From: Bradyrhizobium sp. LTSP885
GTDB taxonomy: Bacteria > Pseudomonadota > Alphaproteobacteria > Rhizobiales > Xanthobacteraceae
DNA length: 64,000 bases
NCBI RefSeq assembly: GCF_000938305.1
Contig: NZ_JYMT01000042.1
Coordinates: 803,223-867,222 of the forward strand
Reading direction: 5' to 3'
A program made the position numbers and the translations under genes. Below are positions 9,568-17,614 of this stretch, in pieces. Each line of letters begins with the position of its first letter. The stretch's first letter is position 1. The notes below the pieces were generated by a model. That model was not told the DNA's origin. It saw only the letters and a program-made list of their open reading frames with translations, and searched no databases.

Positions 9568-9969
9568 ATGTCACGCACCTCACTCGTTACTTTCTATCTT
9601 TCGCTGTTCGTCCTGTCGGTGTCGTCTGCCGGTCTGGCCGAGGCCAGAGGAGGCTTCAATCCCAATTGCCACGTGCCAAGGATCAGTCTCTGCCCGGACT
9701 GCACGATCACCGTCAAAATCGTGGTGCTGCAAGATCACGAGTGCCGGATCAACTATGGTTCGATGGGCCCCATGCATGACCAGAAGATTTTGGTCGGCGC
9801 CAAACACGGGAAATATTGGGCGGACAACGAAACCAGCACGGCTTACAGCCCGAACAAAGGCTTCCTCGGTGATGATTATTTCGAGACGCGATTTTTCTAC
9901 GAGCTTATGAATGGTTCGAAGACTTCAGCGCTGCTCAAGGCAACCGTCGAAGTGGTCTCGCATCTTTAG
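9568..9969 (+). CDS. Small secreted protein of unknown function, four cysteines
   Basis: A 133-residue protein with a clear Sec signal peptide (about residues 1-26, ending AEA), then a mature part with four cysteines in the N-terminal third (NC, LC, DC and EC contexts), consistent with two disulfides. A ribosome site GGAAGAG lies seven bases before the ATG. I do not recognise a family. It lies between the racemase homologue and a convergent porin gene. Confidence 0.6.
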   Translation: MSRTSLVTFYLSLFVLSVSSAGLAEARGGFNPNCHVPRISLCPDCTITVKIVVLQDHECRINYGSMGPMHDQKILVGAKHGKYWADNETSTAYSPNKGFLGDDYFETRFFYELMNGSKTSALLKATVEVVSHL

Positions 9970-10003
9970 CAACTCGTAACGGACATTGCTCTTGGGTCAC
10001 GAC

Positions 10004-10031
10004 ACGAAAAAGCCCGGACGATGCCCGGGCT
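10004..10031 (-). terminator. Rho-independent terminator of the porin gene
   Basis: AGCCCGG and CCGGGCT form a seven-base-pair stem with a seven-base loop. On the minus strand it is followed by a run of T. It lies 22 bp past the porin stop codon. Confidence 0.85.
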
Positions 10032-10052
10032 TCGAGTCCGCTAAAAGATAAC

Positions 10053-10826
10053 TCAGTAATTCGCGACGACGGGGCCTTCCCAGCCGAATTTGTAGTTCAC
10101 ACCGGCCCTGACAATGTCATTGGTAAGGGTGACGTCCTTCGCAAAGAAGGAGACCGCTCCGACCGGCGTTCGCTCGAAGTGTTGCGAACCGAAATCATTG
10201 TGAAGATATTCGAGCTTGGCCGACCAGTTGCTTGCGAAGGCATACTCCACGCCGCCGCCCGCGGTCCATCCGGCCACGATCTTCGATTGGTTACCGCATC
10301 CAAACGCAACAGCGCAGAGCTGCATGCCCTCGTCGGTGAAGGCAACACCTCCGGTCGCAAAGACCATCCACCGGTTCCACGCGTAGCCCAGCCGCCCCCG
10401 TACGGTATAAAGCCAGCTCTGGCTGGTTTCGGCGGTGTCTGTGGTGGGGACGAACGGCGCGACGATGTTGGCCGTGCCCTTGTTGTTCATCCACGACCCA
10501 TCGGTTTCGAAACCGATGACGACATTGTTGCTGAACTGGTAGTTGTAGCCGAGCGTTCCGCCCGCCAACCCGCCGTCGGCATTGATGCCGCCGGTCTGAG
10601 GCACTCCATTGAAAGCCGGCGTCAAGGGATCGTTGCGGTAGTGTTGGCTTCGGCCCCAGACGCCGCCGCCCTCGACACCGAGGTAGAAACCCGACCAATT
10701 GTAGGCGGGGTCAACGATCGCCGGTGCTTTGGTGTAGGTGGCCGCAGGAAGGTCGGCGGCGGATGCGGCACTCACAAATCCGATAATCGAAAGTATTCCA
10801 GCTCCGATAATGGCAGAGCGATGCAT
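10053..10826 (-). CDS. Omp25/Omp31-family outer-membrane beta-barrel protein
   Basis: A 257-residue outer-membrane protein of the small eight-stranded barrel type abundant in rhizobia and Brucella. A signal peptide (1-23, cut after SAASA) is followed by ADLPAATYTKAPA, the typical proline/alanine linker. The family segment YNWSGFYLGVEGGGVWG comes next, then alternating strands such as LGYNYQF, WLYTVRGRLGYAW and AKLEYLHNDFG. It ends in an aromatic residue (VVANY), the usual barrel-insertion signal. A terminator follows the gene. The role is structural or porin-like; the specific permeant is unknown. Confidence 0.92.
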   Translation of the reverse strand: MHRSAIIGAGILSIIGFVSAASAADLPAATYTKAPAIVDPAYNWSGFYLGVEGGGVWGRSQHYRNDPLTPAFNGVPQTGGINADGGLAGGTLGYNYQFSNNVVIGFETDGSWMNNKGTANIVAPFVPTTDTAETSQSWLYTVRGRLGYAWNRWMVFATGGVAFTDEGMQLCAVAFGCGNQSKIVAGWTAGGGVEYAFASNWSAKLEYLHNDFGSQHFERTPVGAVSFFAKDVTLTNDIVRAGVNYKFGWEGPVVANY

Positions 10827-10960
10827 TCCCAGTCCCCGATTGCTTCCAAGAATTCCAACCAGCTAACATTGAATGTCGGGCACGACACAGCTTGACTGTG
10901 TTTCTGGTTGTATCTTTCGGGTTGTGTTGCGGAAATATCGCAATCTGGAAAGCCGCGGAC

Positions 10961-12460
10961 TTAATACTCAATCCCGAACTCGTCATAGAGACGCCGGAAC
11001 ACCGCCGGCAGCACCTCGGTCAGATCCTCCGCGATCAGGCCGGGACCGGCTTCGCTGGCGCACTCGCCGTGCATCCAGACGCCAATGCTGGCGGCCTCGA
11101 ACGCCGGCACGCCCTGCGCCAACTGGCCTGCGATGATGCCGGCCAGCACGTCGCCGGCACCGGCGGTCGCGAGCCAGGGCGGCGCGTTGGCGGCGACGGT
11201 GGCGCGGCCGTCGGGTGAGGCAACCACCGTATCGGCGCCCTTCAGTAGCACCACAGCGCCCGAGCGCTCGGCCGCTGCGCGCACGCGCTCGAGTTTTGAG
11301 CGGCCGGGATGCTTGTTGGAGATATCGCTGAACAGCCGTGGAAACTCGCCCTCATGCGGCGTCAGCACCACCTGCTGGCCGTTGGAGGCCTTGATCGCCT
11401 CGAACAGCCGGTCCGGTGCGCCGGCGAAACTCGTCAGCGCGTCGGCATCGAGCACCAGATGACGTTGCGCCGACAGCGCAGTGTGGACGAAGTCGCGCGT
11501 GCGCGCGCTGACGCCGGCGCCGGGCCCGATCACGCAGGCGTTGAAGCGCTTGTCGCCCAGCAGCTCGGCGAACTGGATGGGATTGTCGACCGCGCGCACC
11601 ATCACCGCGGTCAGCGCCGCCGCGTTGACCGCCAGCGCATCGCGCGGCGAGGCCAGCGTCACCAGTCCCGCGCCTGATCGCAGCGCCCCGCGCGCGGCGA
11701 GCCGCGCAGCTCCGGTCGAGGCGACATCGCCCGACACCACCACCGCGTGCCCGCGGGCATATTTATGGCCGTCGATCCGCGGCACTGGAAACGACCACCG
11801 CCAGGCCTGCGGCAAATTCTCAGTGGTCAGCGGCTTGATCTCGTCCAGCACCTGCGGATCGATGCCGATGTCGGCGACGCGCACGCGGCCGCAATAGATC
11901 CGTCCTGGCAGCAACAGATGCGCTGGCTTCTTGCGGAAGAAGGTCACGGTCTCGGTCGCCTGCACCGCTGCCCCCATCACCGCACCGGTCGAGCCGTTGA
12001 TCCCGCTCGGCAGGTCGACCGCCAGCACTGGCGTACCGTTGGCGTTGATGGCCGCAATCATCTCGAGCGGGTCGCCCTTGACCGGACGGTTGAGCCCGGC
12101 GCCAAACAGCGCATCGATGATCAGCGAAGGCCTCCCGAGCGCCTGCGGGTTGAACGGCAGCACAGGAAATTTCCACCCCCGCGCCGCCAGCGCCGCGTCG
12201 CCCTGCAGGCTGTCGCGCTCGCACAGCAGAATGACGGACACCTCGCGGCCGCGCGCCGCGAGTTCGGCGGCAGCGACAAATCCGTCACCACCATTGTTGC
12301 CGCGGCCGGCGACCACGACGATAGGCCCCTCCTCGACCAGCTCCATCGCCGCTTCCGCGACAGCCTGCCCGGCGCTCATCATCAGTGCAAAGCCCGGCGT
12401 GCCGGCGGCGATGGTCAACCGATCGGCGCGCTCCATCTCGGTGGTGGTCAGAACGTCCAT
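10961..12460 (-). CDS. nnr: Bifunctional NAD(P)H-hydrate epimerase / ADP-dependent NAD(P)HX dehydratase
   Basis: Repairs hydrated NADH and NADPH: the epimerase interconverts the R and S forms and the dehydratase restores NAD(P)H using ADP. The product is 499 residues, the usual fused length. The N-terminal YjeF_N domain has the GRGNNGGDGFV motif (about 53-63). The C-terminal carbohydrate-kinase-like domain has TPHEGEF and the GAGDVLAGIIAG motif near the end. It starts at the ATG giving MDVLTTTEME. It is divergent from glnB, with a 355-bp gap. Confidence 0.95.
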   Translation of the reverse strand: MDVLTTTEMERADRLTIAAGTPGFALMMSAGQAVAEAAMELVEEGPIVVVAGRGNNGGDGFVAAAELAARGREVSVILLCERDSLQGDAALAARGWKFPVLPFNPQALGRPSLIIDALFGAGLNRPVKGDPLEMIAAINANGTPVLAVDLPSGINGSTGAVMGAAVQATETVTFFRKKPAHLLLPGRIYCGRVRVADIGIDPQVLDEIKPLTTENLPQAWRWSFPVPRIDGHKYARGHAVVVSGDVASTGAARLAARGALRSGAGLVTLASPRDALAVNAAALTAVMVRAVDNPIQFAELLGDKRFNACVIGPGAGVSARTRDFVHTALSAQRHLVLDADALTSFAGAPDRLFEAIKASNGQQVVLTPHEGEFPRLFSDISNKHPGRSKLERVRAAAERSGAVVLLKGADTVVASPDGRATVAANAPPWLATAGAGDVLAGIIAGQLAQGVPAFEAASIGVWMHGECASEAGPGLIAEDLTEVLPAVFRRLYDEFGIEY

Positions 12461-12815
12461 GCCGAATCCTCAGTCTCGTCGCCTTTTCGAAAGGCAATTC
12501 CCGTGACATCAGCAGAGTTTCCACTGCTCGATTGCACACGGATTGATCTATTTGCCTAATCAGCAGGCTTCGATATCATATGCTCTATGGTCGATATCAG
12601 CCGATTGCCTGTTAAAAGGCTGATAACATTCCAAAATCGGGGACCTCTGCAACTTGGCATAGACCCTGCTTTTGAGGAAGCCGCTCGCAATGGCGCATCC
12701 CGCGACCATTGTGCGTGTTTCCGGCCCCACGCCGGAAGCCTCAAGATTCCAACCAGACTGCGCCCCATGCGCATCGAAGACGACCCTGCAATCTGCAATG
12801 CCCGGGAGGCGCTCA
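12461..12815. other. Intergenic region upstream of glnB with nitrogen control signals
   Basis: About 355 bases between the divergent nnr gene and glnB. A sigma-54 type promoter (separate entry) lies about 130 bp before glnB. Several short dyads rich in GCCT/AGGC lie upstream of it (12600-12625) and could be NtrC sites, but none matches the consensus well. No gene is supported here. In Bradyrhizobium japonicum, glnB is known to be read from tandem promoters, one NtrC-dependent. Confidence 0.55.
12655..12670 (+). promoter_or_regulatory. Sigma-54 (RpoN) promoter for glnB-glnA
   Basis: The sequence TGGCAT-AGACCC-TGCT has GG at 12656-12657 and GC at 12668-12669, separated by exactly ten bases, which is the -24/-12 spacing needed by RpoN. 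Transcription would start near 12680, about 135 bp before the glnB start. This fits NtrC control of glnB known in rhizobia. Confidence 0.7.
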
Positions 12816-13154
12816 GTGAAGAAAATTGAAGCCATCATCAAGCCCTTCAAGCTCGACGAGGTGAAAGAAGCGCTCCAAGAGGTCGGACTGCAAGGCATTA
12901 CGGTCACCGAGGCCAAGGGCTTTGGACGCCAGAAGGGTCACGCTGAACTCTACCGCGGTGCAGAATACATCGTCGACTTCCTGCCCAAAGTGAAGATCGA
13001 GATCGTGATCGGCGACGAGCTGGTCGAGAAGGCGATCGATGCGATCCGCCGCGCGGCCCAGACCGGGCGCATCGGCGACGGCAAGATCTTCGTCTCCAAC
13101 ATCGAAGAAGCGATCCGCATCCGAACCGGCGAATCCGGGCTGGACGCTATCTGA
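12816..13154 (+). CDS. glnB: Nitrogen regulatory protein P-II (GlnB)
   Basis: A trimeric signal protein that senses 2-oxoglutarate, ATP/ADP and, through uridylylation, glutamine. It controls GlnE, NtrB and ammonium transport. The product is 112 residues when started at the GTG giving (V/M)KKIEAIIKPF, the exact family length. GGGAGG lies seven bases upstream. The T-loop carries Tyr51 in ELYRGAEY, the uridylylation site. The C-terminal signature TGRIGDGKIFV is present. An in-frame ATG upstream would add a 48-residue extension with no family support, so it is rejected. glnA follows after 151 bp on the same strand. Confidence 0.97.
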   Translation: MKKIEAIIKPFKLDEVKEALQEVGLQGITVTEAKGFGRQKGHAELYRGAEYIVDFLPKVKIEIVIGDELVEKAIDAIRRAAQTGRIGDGKIFVSNIEEAIRIRTGESGLDAI

Positions 13155-13305
13155 GCCGGGTGCTATCCGGATTCTGCGACCCAGGAAGAGAAAAAAGGCT
13201 GCTTCGGCGGCCTGATTTCGTTTGAACGGTCACACCAACCCGCCAAAAGCGGGAATAAACCCGTCGAGCGCTGGAAACCGACCCGTCAATCCAAAAGGGG
13301 TATTC

Positions 13306-14715
13306 ATGAAGACCGCCAAAGACGTCCTGAAATCGATCAAGGACAACGACGTCAAATACGTCGACCTGCGCTTCACCGATCCGCGCGGCAAGTGGCAGCA
13401 CGTGACCTTCGACATCAGCATGATCGACGACGAAATCTTCGCCGAAGGAACGATGTTCGACGGCTCCTCGATCGCCGGCTGGAAAGCGATCAACGAATCC
13501 GACATGTGCCTGATGCCCGACCCGGTCACCGCGACGATCGACCCGTTCTTCGCCGAGACCACCATGGTCATCACCTGCGACGTGCTCGAGCCGACCACCG
13601 GCGAGCCCTACAGCCGAGACCCCCGTGGCATCGCCAAGAAGGCGGAAGCGATGGTGAAGTCGATGGGCGTGGGTGACACCGTGTTCGTCGGTCCTGAGGC
13701 CGAGTTCTTCGTGTTCGACGACGTGCGCTATTCGGCTGATCCGTACAACACCGGCTTCCGCCTCGACTCCTCCGAGCTGCCGATCAACTCCTCGACTGAA
13801 TATGAGGGCGGCAATCTCGGCCACCGCATCCGCACCAAGGCCGGTTACTTCCCGGTGCCGCCGCAGGACTCAGTGCAGGACATGCGCTCCGAGATGCTCG
13901 GCGCGATGGCCAAGATGGGCGTCAAGGTCGAGAAGCATCATCATGAGGTCGCGTCGGCCCAGCACGAGCTCGGCATGAAGTTCGACACGCTGACGCTGAT
14001 GGCCGACCAGATGCAGATCTACAAATACTGCATCCACCAGGTCGCGCACATCTACGGCAAGACCGCCACCTTCATGCCGAAGCCGGTGTTTGGCGACAAC
14101 GGCTCGGGCATGCATGTCCACCAGTCGATCTGGAAGGACGGCAAGCCGGTGTTCGCTGGCAACAAATACGCCGACCTGTCGGAGACCTGCCTGCACTACA
14201 TCGGCGGCATCATCAAGCACGCCAAGTCGATCAACGCCTTCACCAACCCGTCGACCAACTCCTACAAGCGCCTGGTCCCGGGCTATGAGGCCCCGGTGCT
14301 GCTCGCCTACTCCGCGCGCAACCGCTCGGCCTCCTGCCGCATCCCCTACACCTCGAACCCGAAGGCCAAGCGCGTCGAAGTGCGCTTCCCCGACCCGATG
14401 GCCAACCCCTATCTCGGCTTCGCCGCGATGCTGATGGCCGGCCTCGACGGCATCAAGAACAAGATCGATCCGGGTCCGGCGATGGACAAGGACCTCTACG
14501 ATCTGCCGAAGGAAGAGCTGAAGCAGATCCCGACCGTCTGCGGTTCGCTCCGCGAGGCGCTGGAAAACCTCGACAAGGACCGCGCCTATCTCAAGAACGG
14601 CGGCGTGTTCGATGACGACTTCATCGACGCCTATATCGAGCTGAAGATGACCGAGGTCGCCCGCTACGAAATGACCCCGCACCCGGTCGAATTCGAGATG
14701 TACTACTCGCTGTAA
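13306..14715 (+). CDS. glnA: Type I glutamine synthetase
   Basis: Condenses glutamate and ammonia into glutamine with ATP; dodecameric cytosolic enzyme. The product is 469 residues from the ATG giving MKTAKDVLKS, the standard GSI-beta length. Visible motifs include FDGSSIAGW, the glutamate-binding NGSGMHVHQS, the ATP-site segment KAKRVEVRFPD and the adenylylation Tyr (near 398) in DKDLYDLPKEE. This means activity is probably controlled by GlnE. The frame extends upstream to 13222, but that part lacks family similarity. It forms an operon with glnB and ends in a strong terminator. Confidence 0.98.
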   Translation: MKTAKDVLKSIKDNDVKYVDLRFTDPRGKWQHVTFDISMIDDEIFAEGTMFDGSSIAGWKAINESDMCLMPDPVTATIDPFFAETTMVITCDVLEPTTGEPYSRDPRGIAKKAEAMVKSMGVGDTVFVGPEAEFFVFDDVRYSADPYNTGFRLDSSELPINSSTEYEGGNLGHRIRTKAGYFPVPPQDSVQDMRSEMLGAMAKMGVKVEKHHHEVASAQHELGMKFDTLTLMADQMQIYKYCIHQVAHIYGKTATFMPKPVFGDNGSGMHVHQSIWKDGKPVFAGNKYADLSETCLHYIGGIIKHAKSINAFTNPSTNSYKRLVPGYEAPVLLAYSARNRSASCRIPYTSNPKAKRVEVRFPDPMANPYLGFAAMLMAGLDGIKNKIDPGPAMDKDLYDLPKEELKQIPTVCGSLREALENLDKDRAYLKNGGVFDDDFIDAYIELKMTEVARYEMTPHPVEFEMYYSL

Positions 14716-14737
14716 GCTTTACGGCTTTGCGAATGCG

Positions 14738-14772
14738 AAAGGCGCTTCCGGTGGAAGCGCCTTTTGTTTTTT
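14738..14772 (+). terminator. Rho-independent terminator after glnA
   Basis: GGCGCTTCC and GGAAGCGCC form a perfect nine-base-pair stem with a three-base loop, flanked by AAA and followed by CTTTTGTTTTTT. It lies 22 bp past the glnA stop. Confidence 0.93.
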
Positions 14773-14773
14773 A

Positions 14774-14857
14774 CGTCATTGCGAGGAGCGCAGCGACGAA
14801 GCAATCCATGCCGCAGCAAGCGGCGCTATGGATTGCTTCGCTCCGCTCGCAATGACG
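14774..14857. repeat. Palindromic repeat, family A, complete copy
   Basis: The outer arms CGTCATTGCGAG and CTCGCAATGACG are inverted, and internal arms GAAGCAATCCAT and ATGGATTGCTTC pair as well. The whole element can fold into one long imperfect hairpin. A second full copy lies at 52024-52106 and a single arm at 56545-56573. All are intergenic. Confidence 0.9.
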
Positions 14858-14867
14858 CGGAGAAGCC

Positions 14868-15935
14868 TCACACCCGAAACAGCTTCGCGTACCGCGCCTT
14901 GATCTCCTCGCTCTGCGCCTGCACCTCGGCTGGATCGGCCTCGAGCATCTTCAGCTTTGCCAGCGGCACGTGCTCGGCCTTCTCCTTCACCTGTGCGTGG
15001 AACGAGCGGTGGGCGAATTCGTCGGCCAGCATCTGCTGGGTCGCGGCGCTGAAGAAGAAGCTTTGGAACAGCTTTGCCGCGTTCGGATTCGGCGCGCTCT
15101 TGAAGATGCCGCTCGGCACGATGATCAGCGGCGCGCCCTCGGCCGGATAGACCACCTCGACCGGCTTGCCCTGATCCCTGGCCAGCACGAGATTGTAGTC
15201 GTTGCCGTCGGCCATGACGGCGCGCTCGCCGAGCAGGATCTTCTTCGGTGGATCGGCCGCCGATTGCACCTGCATCACCCGCTGCTGCGCCAGTTTTTCG
15301 AGATACGGCCAGCCGAGATCACGCGCCAGCACGAAGGTCGCGGTCAGGATCGCGCCGCTGTAGCCGGGGTGGCCCTTGACGATCTTGCCGCGCCACCGCG
15401 GATCGAGCAGATCGGCATAGCTCTTCGGGGCGTCGTCGCTTTTCACCTGCTCGGTGTTGTAGCCGATCACCTCGAACCACGCGCAGGATGTCGCGTAGGT
15501 CCCATCAGGATCGATCTGGTCGGCCGGGAAATGTTTTGCGACGTCTTCTGGCATGTAGGCCGCGAGCCAGTCGTTCTTCTTCCAGTCGAGATAATGCGCG
15601 GGGTCGGTGGAATTGGCGACGTCGACGGCATTGATACCGCTGCCCTGCTCCTGCGCGATGCGCTGGAAGATCCGCTCGGCGCCGGAGCGCTCGACCCGGA
15701 CGTTGATGCCGGGATATTTTTGCTCGAAGGCGCGCCCGAGGCGTTCGGCGGTGTTCAGTTCCAGCGCGCTGTAGAACGAGACCTTGCCCTCCTGCTGCGC
15801 CGCTGCGATCAGCTCCGGCGTCACCACCGACGCCGGCGGCGCGGCCGCCCGCAAGGGCTCGGCGAACACCATGCCTGCAGCCGTTGCAGCCGTCGCCTTG
15901 AGCCAATCGCGTCTCGACCATTTGCGGTCTTGCAT
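14868..15935 (-). CDS. Periplasmic solute-binding protein of an ABC importer (iron/spermidine type), Tat signal
   Basis: A 355-residue extracellular solute-binding protein of the family that includes iron(III) and polyamine binders. It has a twin-arginine signal (SRRDWLKATAATAAG), then the binding-protein core starting KVSFYSALELNTAERLGRAF. The start is set at ATG 15935, because GGGAG lies seven bases upstream; the in-frame GTG at 15941 would overlap that site. No permease or ATPase gene is adjacent, so it is an orphan in this window. It lies 137 bp downstream of the hydantoinase gene on the same strand and could be co-transcribed, but this is unproven. The ligand is unknown. Confidence 0.85.
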   Translation of the reverse strand: MQDRKWSRRDWLKATAATAAGMVFAEPLRAAAPPASVVTPELIAAAQQEGKVSFYSALELNTAERLGRAFEQKYPGINVRVERSGAERIFQRIAQEQGSGINAVDVANSTDPAHYLDWKKNDWLAAYMPEDVAKHFPADQIDPDGTYATSCAWFEVIGYNTEQVKSDDAPKSYADLLDPRWRGKIVKGHPGYSGAILTATFVLARDLGWPYLEKLAQQRVMQVQSAADPPKKILLGERAVMADGNDYNLVLARDQGKPVEVVYPAEGAPLIIVPSGIFKSAPNPNAAKLFQSFFFSAATQQMLADEFAHRSFHAQVKEKAEHVPLAKLKMLEADPAEVQAQSEEIKARYAKLFRV

Positions 15936-16072
15936 CTGCACGCTCCCTGAAACGGGCCGTTGTCCGGCCGCGCTCTTGTTGAGGGGCGATGATAGAGCAT
16001 GATCTGTGAAATGTGTGCAGCAGTTTGCTGCAGAAATCGGCTCAAATCCGCGAGCCAGACGAGAGGCGCCAA

Positions 16073-17614
16073 TCAGTCCGAACCAATGTCACCAATCATT
16101 CGAACGCGCACCCGACGCGCATCTCCGGGGAGGTAGGACAGCGGGATATCCTCCATCTCAACCAGCTTCAGGCTCCCCCGTTTGGCTCCTGCAGCGACTG
16201 CACGACCTTCCGCCTCCGTCTGGGCGGCTGCGATAGCCTGGTCACGTGTGACATTGGAAAATATCTGATCGACCTCACCGCTAACTTGCGCGATCGCGGC
16301 GCCCACGGCATTGGCAACGGCGTGATGCTCTACGCGAATCACCTGGTTGCATCCCTCTACCTGGTCGGGAATCAGGAAACTGCCGCCTCCCACCGCGAGA
16401 AGCGGCACATCGCCTGCCTCTGTCTTCATCCGGTCGACGCCCTCGGCGATCATATCGCCCATGCGTGCCAAACTGCGCGTCACCAAACCCGACGGCAAAC
16501 CCGCCACGCGCGTCCGCTGGCCGAGATCGACGCGACCTGCCGCGCATGCAATGTCGGTCGCGGTCAGTGTGTCACCACCGAACACCAGGCCTTTTTCCAG
16601 CAATCGGAAGCCGACGCTGCGTGGGCCGATGTGAACGCCGTCGGCGCTGACCTCCGTCCCGCCACCCAGTCCAATCGACAACAGATCCGGCATGCGAAAC
16701 AGCGTCCGCACGCCACCGATTGCCACTGCGGCGTTGGCCTCGCGCGGAAAGCCGCCCTTCAGATAGCCGATGTCGCTGGTTGTGCCACCGACGTCAACCA
16801 CAACGGCGTCATTTAGTCCCGACAGGAAGGCCGCCCCACGCATGCTGTTGGTCGGGCCGGATGCAAAACTCCATACCGGAAAGCGGCTGGCCGCCTCGGC
16901 ACGCATGATCGTGCCATCGTTCTGTGTCAGAAACAGCGGTGCGCTGAGGCCGCTGCCACGCAAGGCTTCAGTAAATGCGGCCACCGTTTCGTGTGCCAAA
17001 TCCTGCAGGCAAGCATTGAGCAGGGTGACGTTCTCGCGTTCGAGCAGTCCGATCCGGCCCAACTCGTGCGACAAAGTGATATTGGCGTTGGGAATTTCCT
17101 CGGCCAGAATCCGCTCAGCCTCCCGCTCACATTCGGGGGTCAGCGGCGAGAAGACGCTGGTGACGCCGACCGCCGTGAGGCCGGCATCTGCCATGCGCCG
17201 CGCGGCATCCCGGATGGCGCCAACGTCGAGTGGCACGATCGCGCGGCCGTCATACTCATGCCCGCCTGCAACCATGTGGACCTGACCGCGAACGAGAGCG
17301 GCGAGATCCTCCGGCCAGTCGACGAAGGGCGGCAGGCTCGCGCTCGCGGGCAAGCCGATACGCAACGCGCCGACCCGCTGCAAGGCACGGCGCTCGATCA
17401 CCGCATTGGTGAAATGAGTTGTCCCAATGACCACCGCCGCGACGCGGCGGCCCTGCTCGCTTGCTGTTTCAGCCAGCAATTTGCTCAATGCGGTTCTTAC
17501 GCCGCCCAGCACGTCGGCGGTGGTTGCGGTTTTGACCGCAACCAGGACAAGGTTGCCGTCAATCAACACCGCATCCGTGTTGGTCCCGCCGACGTCGATG
17601 CCGATGCGCCTCAT
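16073..17614 (-). CDS. Hydantoinase/oxoprolinase family protein (HyuA-like)
   Basis: A 513-residue ATP-dependent amidohydrolase-type protein of the hydantoinase A/oxoprolinase group, whose members cleave hydantoins, 5-oxoproline or carboxylate ketones. The N-terminal actin-like ATPase motif is MRRIGIDVGGTNTDAVLID, followed by VVIGTTHFTNAVIER. The hydantoinase A core includes GRIGLLERENVTLLNACL and the phosphate-binding VVDVGGTTSDIGYL. The C-terminal segment has GGGSFLIPD. The start ATG overlaps the stop of the DUF917 gene (ATGA), indicating translational coupling. No HyuB-type partner is visible. Together with DUF917, AroM and the OPT transporter it suggests breakdown of a hydantoin-like compound. 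Confidence 0.9.
   Translation of the reverse strand: MRRIGIDVGGTNTDAVLIDGNLVLVAVKTATTADVLGGVRTALSKLLAETASEQGRRVAAVVIGTTHFTNAVIERRALQRVGALRIGLPASASLPPFVDWPEDLAALVRGQVHMVAGGHEYDGRAIVPLDVGAIRDAARRMADAGLTAVGVTSVFSPLTPECEREAERILAEEIPNANITLSHELGRIGLLERENVTLLNACLQDLAHETVAAFTEALRGSGLSAPLFLTQNDGTIMRAEAASRFPVWSFASGPTNSMRGAAFLSGLNDAVVVDVGGTTSDIGYLKGGFPREANAAVAIGGVRTLFRMPDLLSIGLGGGTEVSADGVHIGPRSVGFRLLEKGLVFGGDTLTATDIACAAGRVDLGQRTRVAGLPSGLVTRSLARMGDMIAEGVDRMKTEAGDVPLLAVGGGSFLIPDQVEGCNQVIRVEHHAVANAVGAAIAQVSGEVDQIFSNVTRDQAIAAAQTEAEGRAVAAGAKRGSLKLVEMEDIPLSYLPGDARRVRVRMIGDIGSD

Noticed and set aside
12672..12815. N-terminal extension of GlnB
   Set aside because: P-II proteins are about 112 residues. The GTG at 12816 has a strong ribosome site and gives exactly this length, and the extension would start at the sigma-54 promoter.
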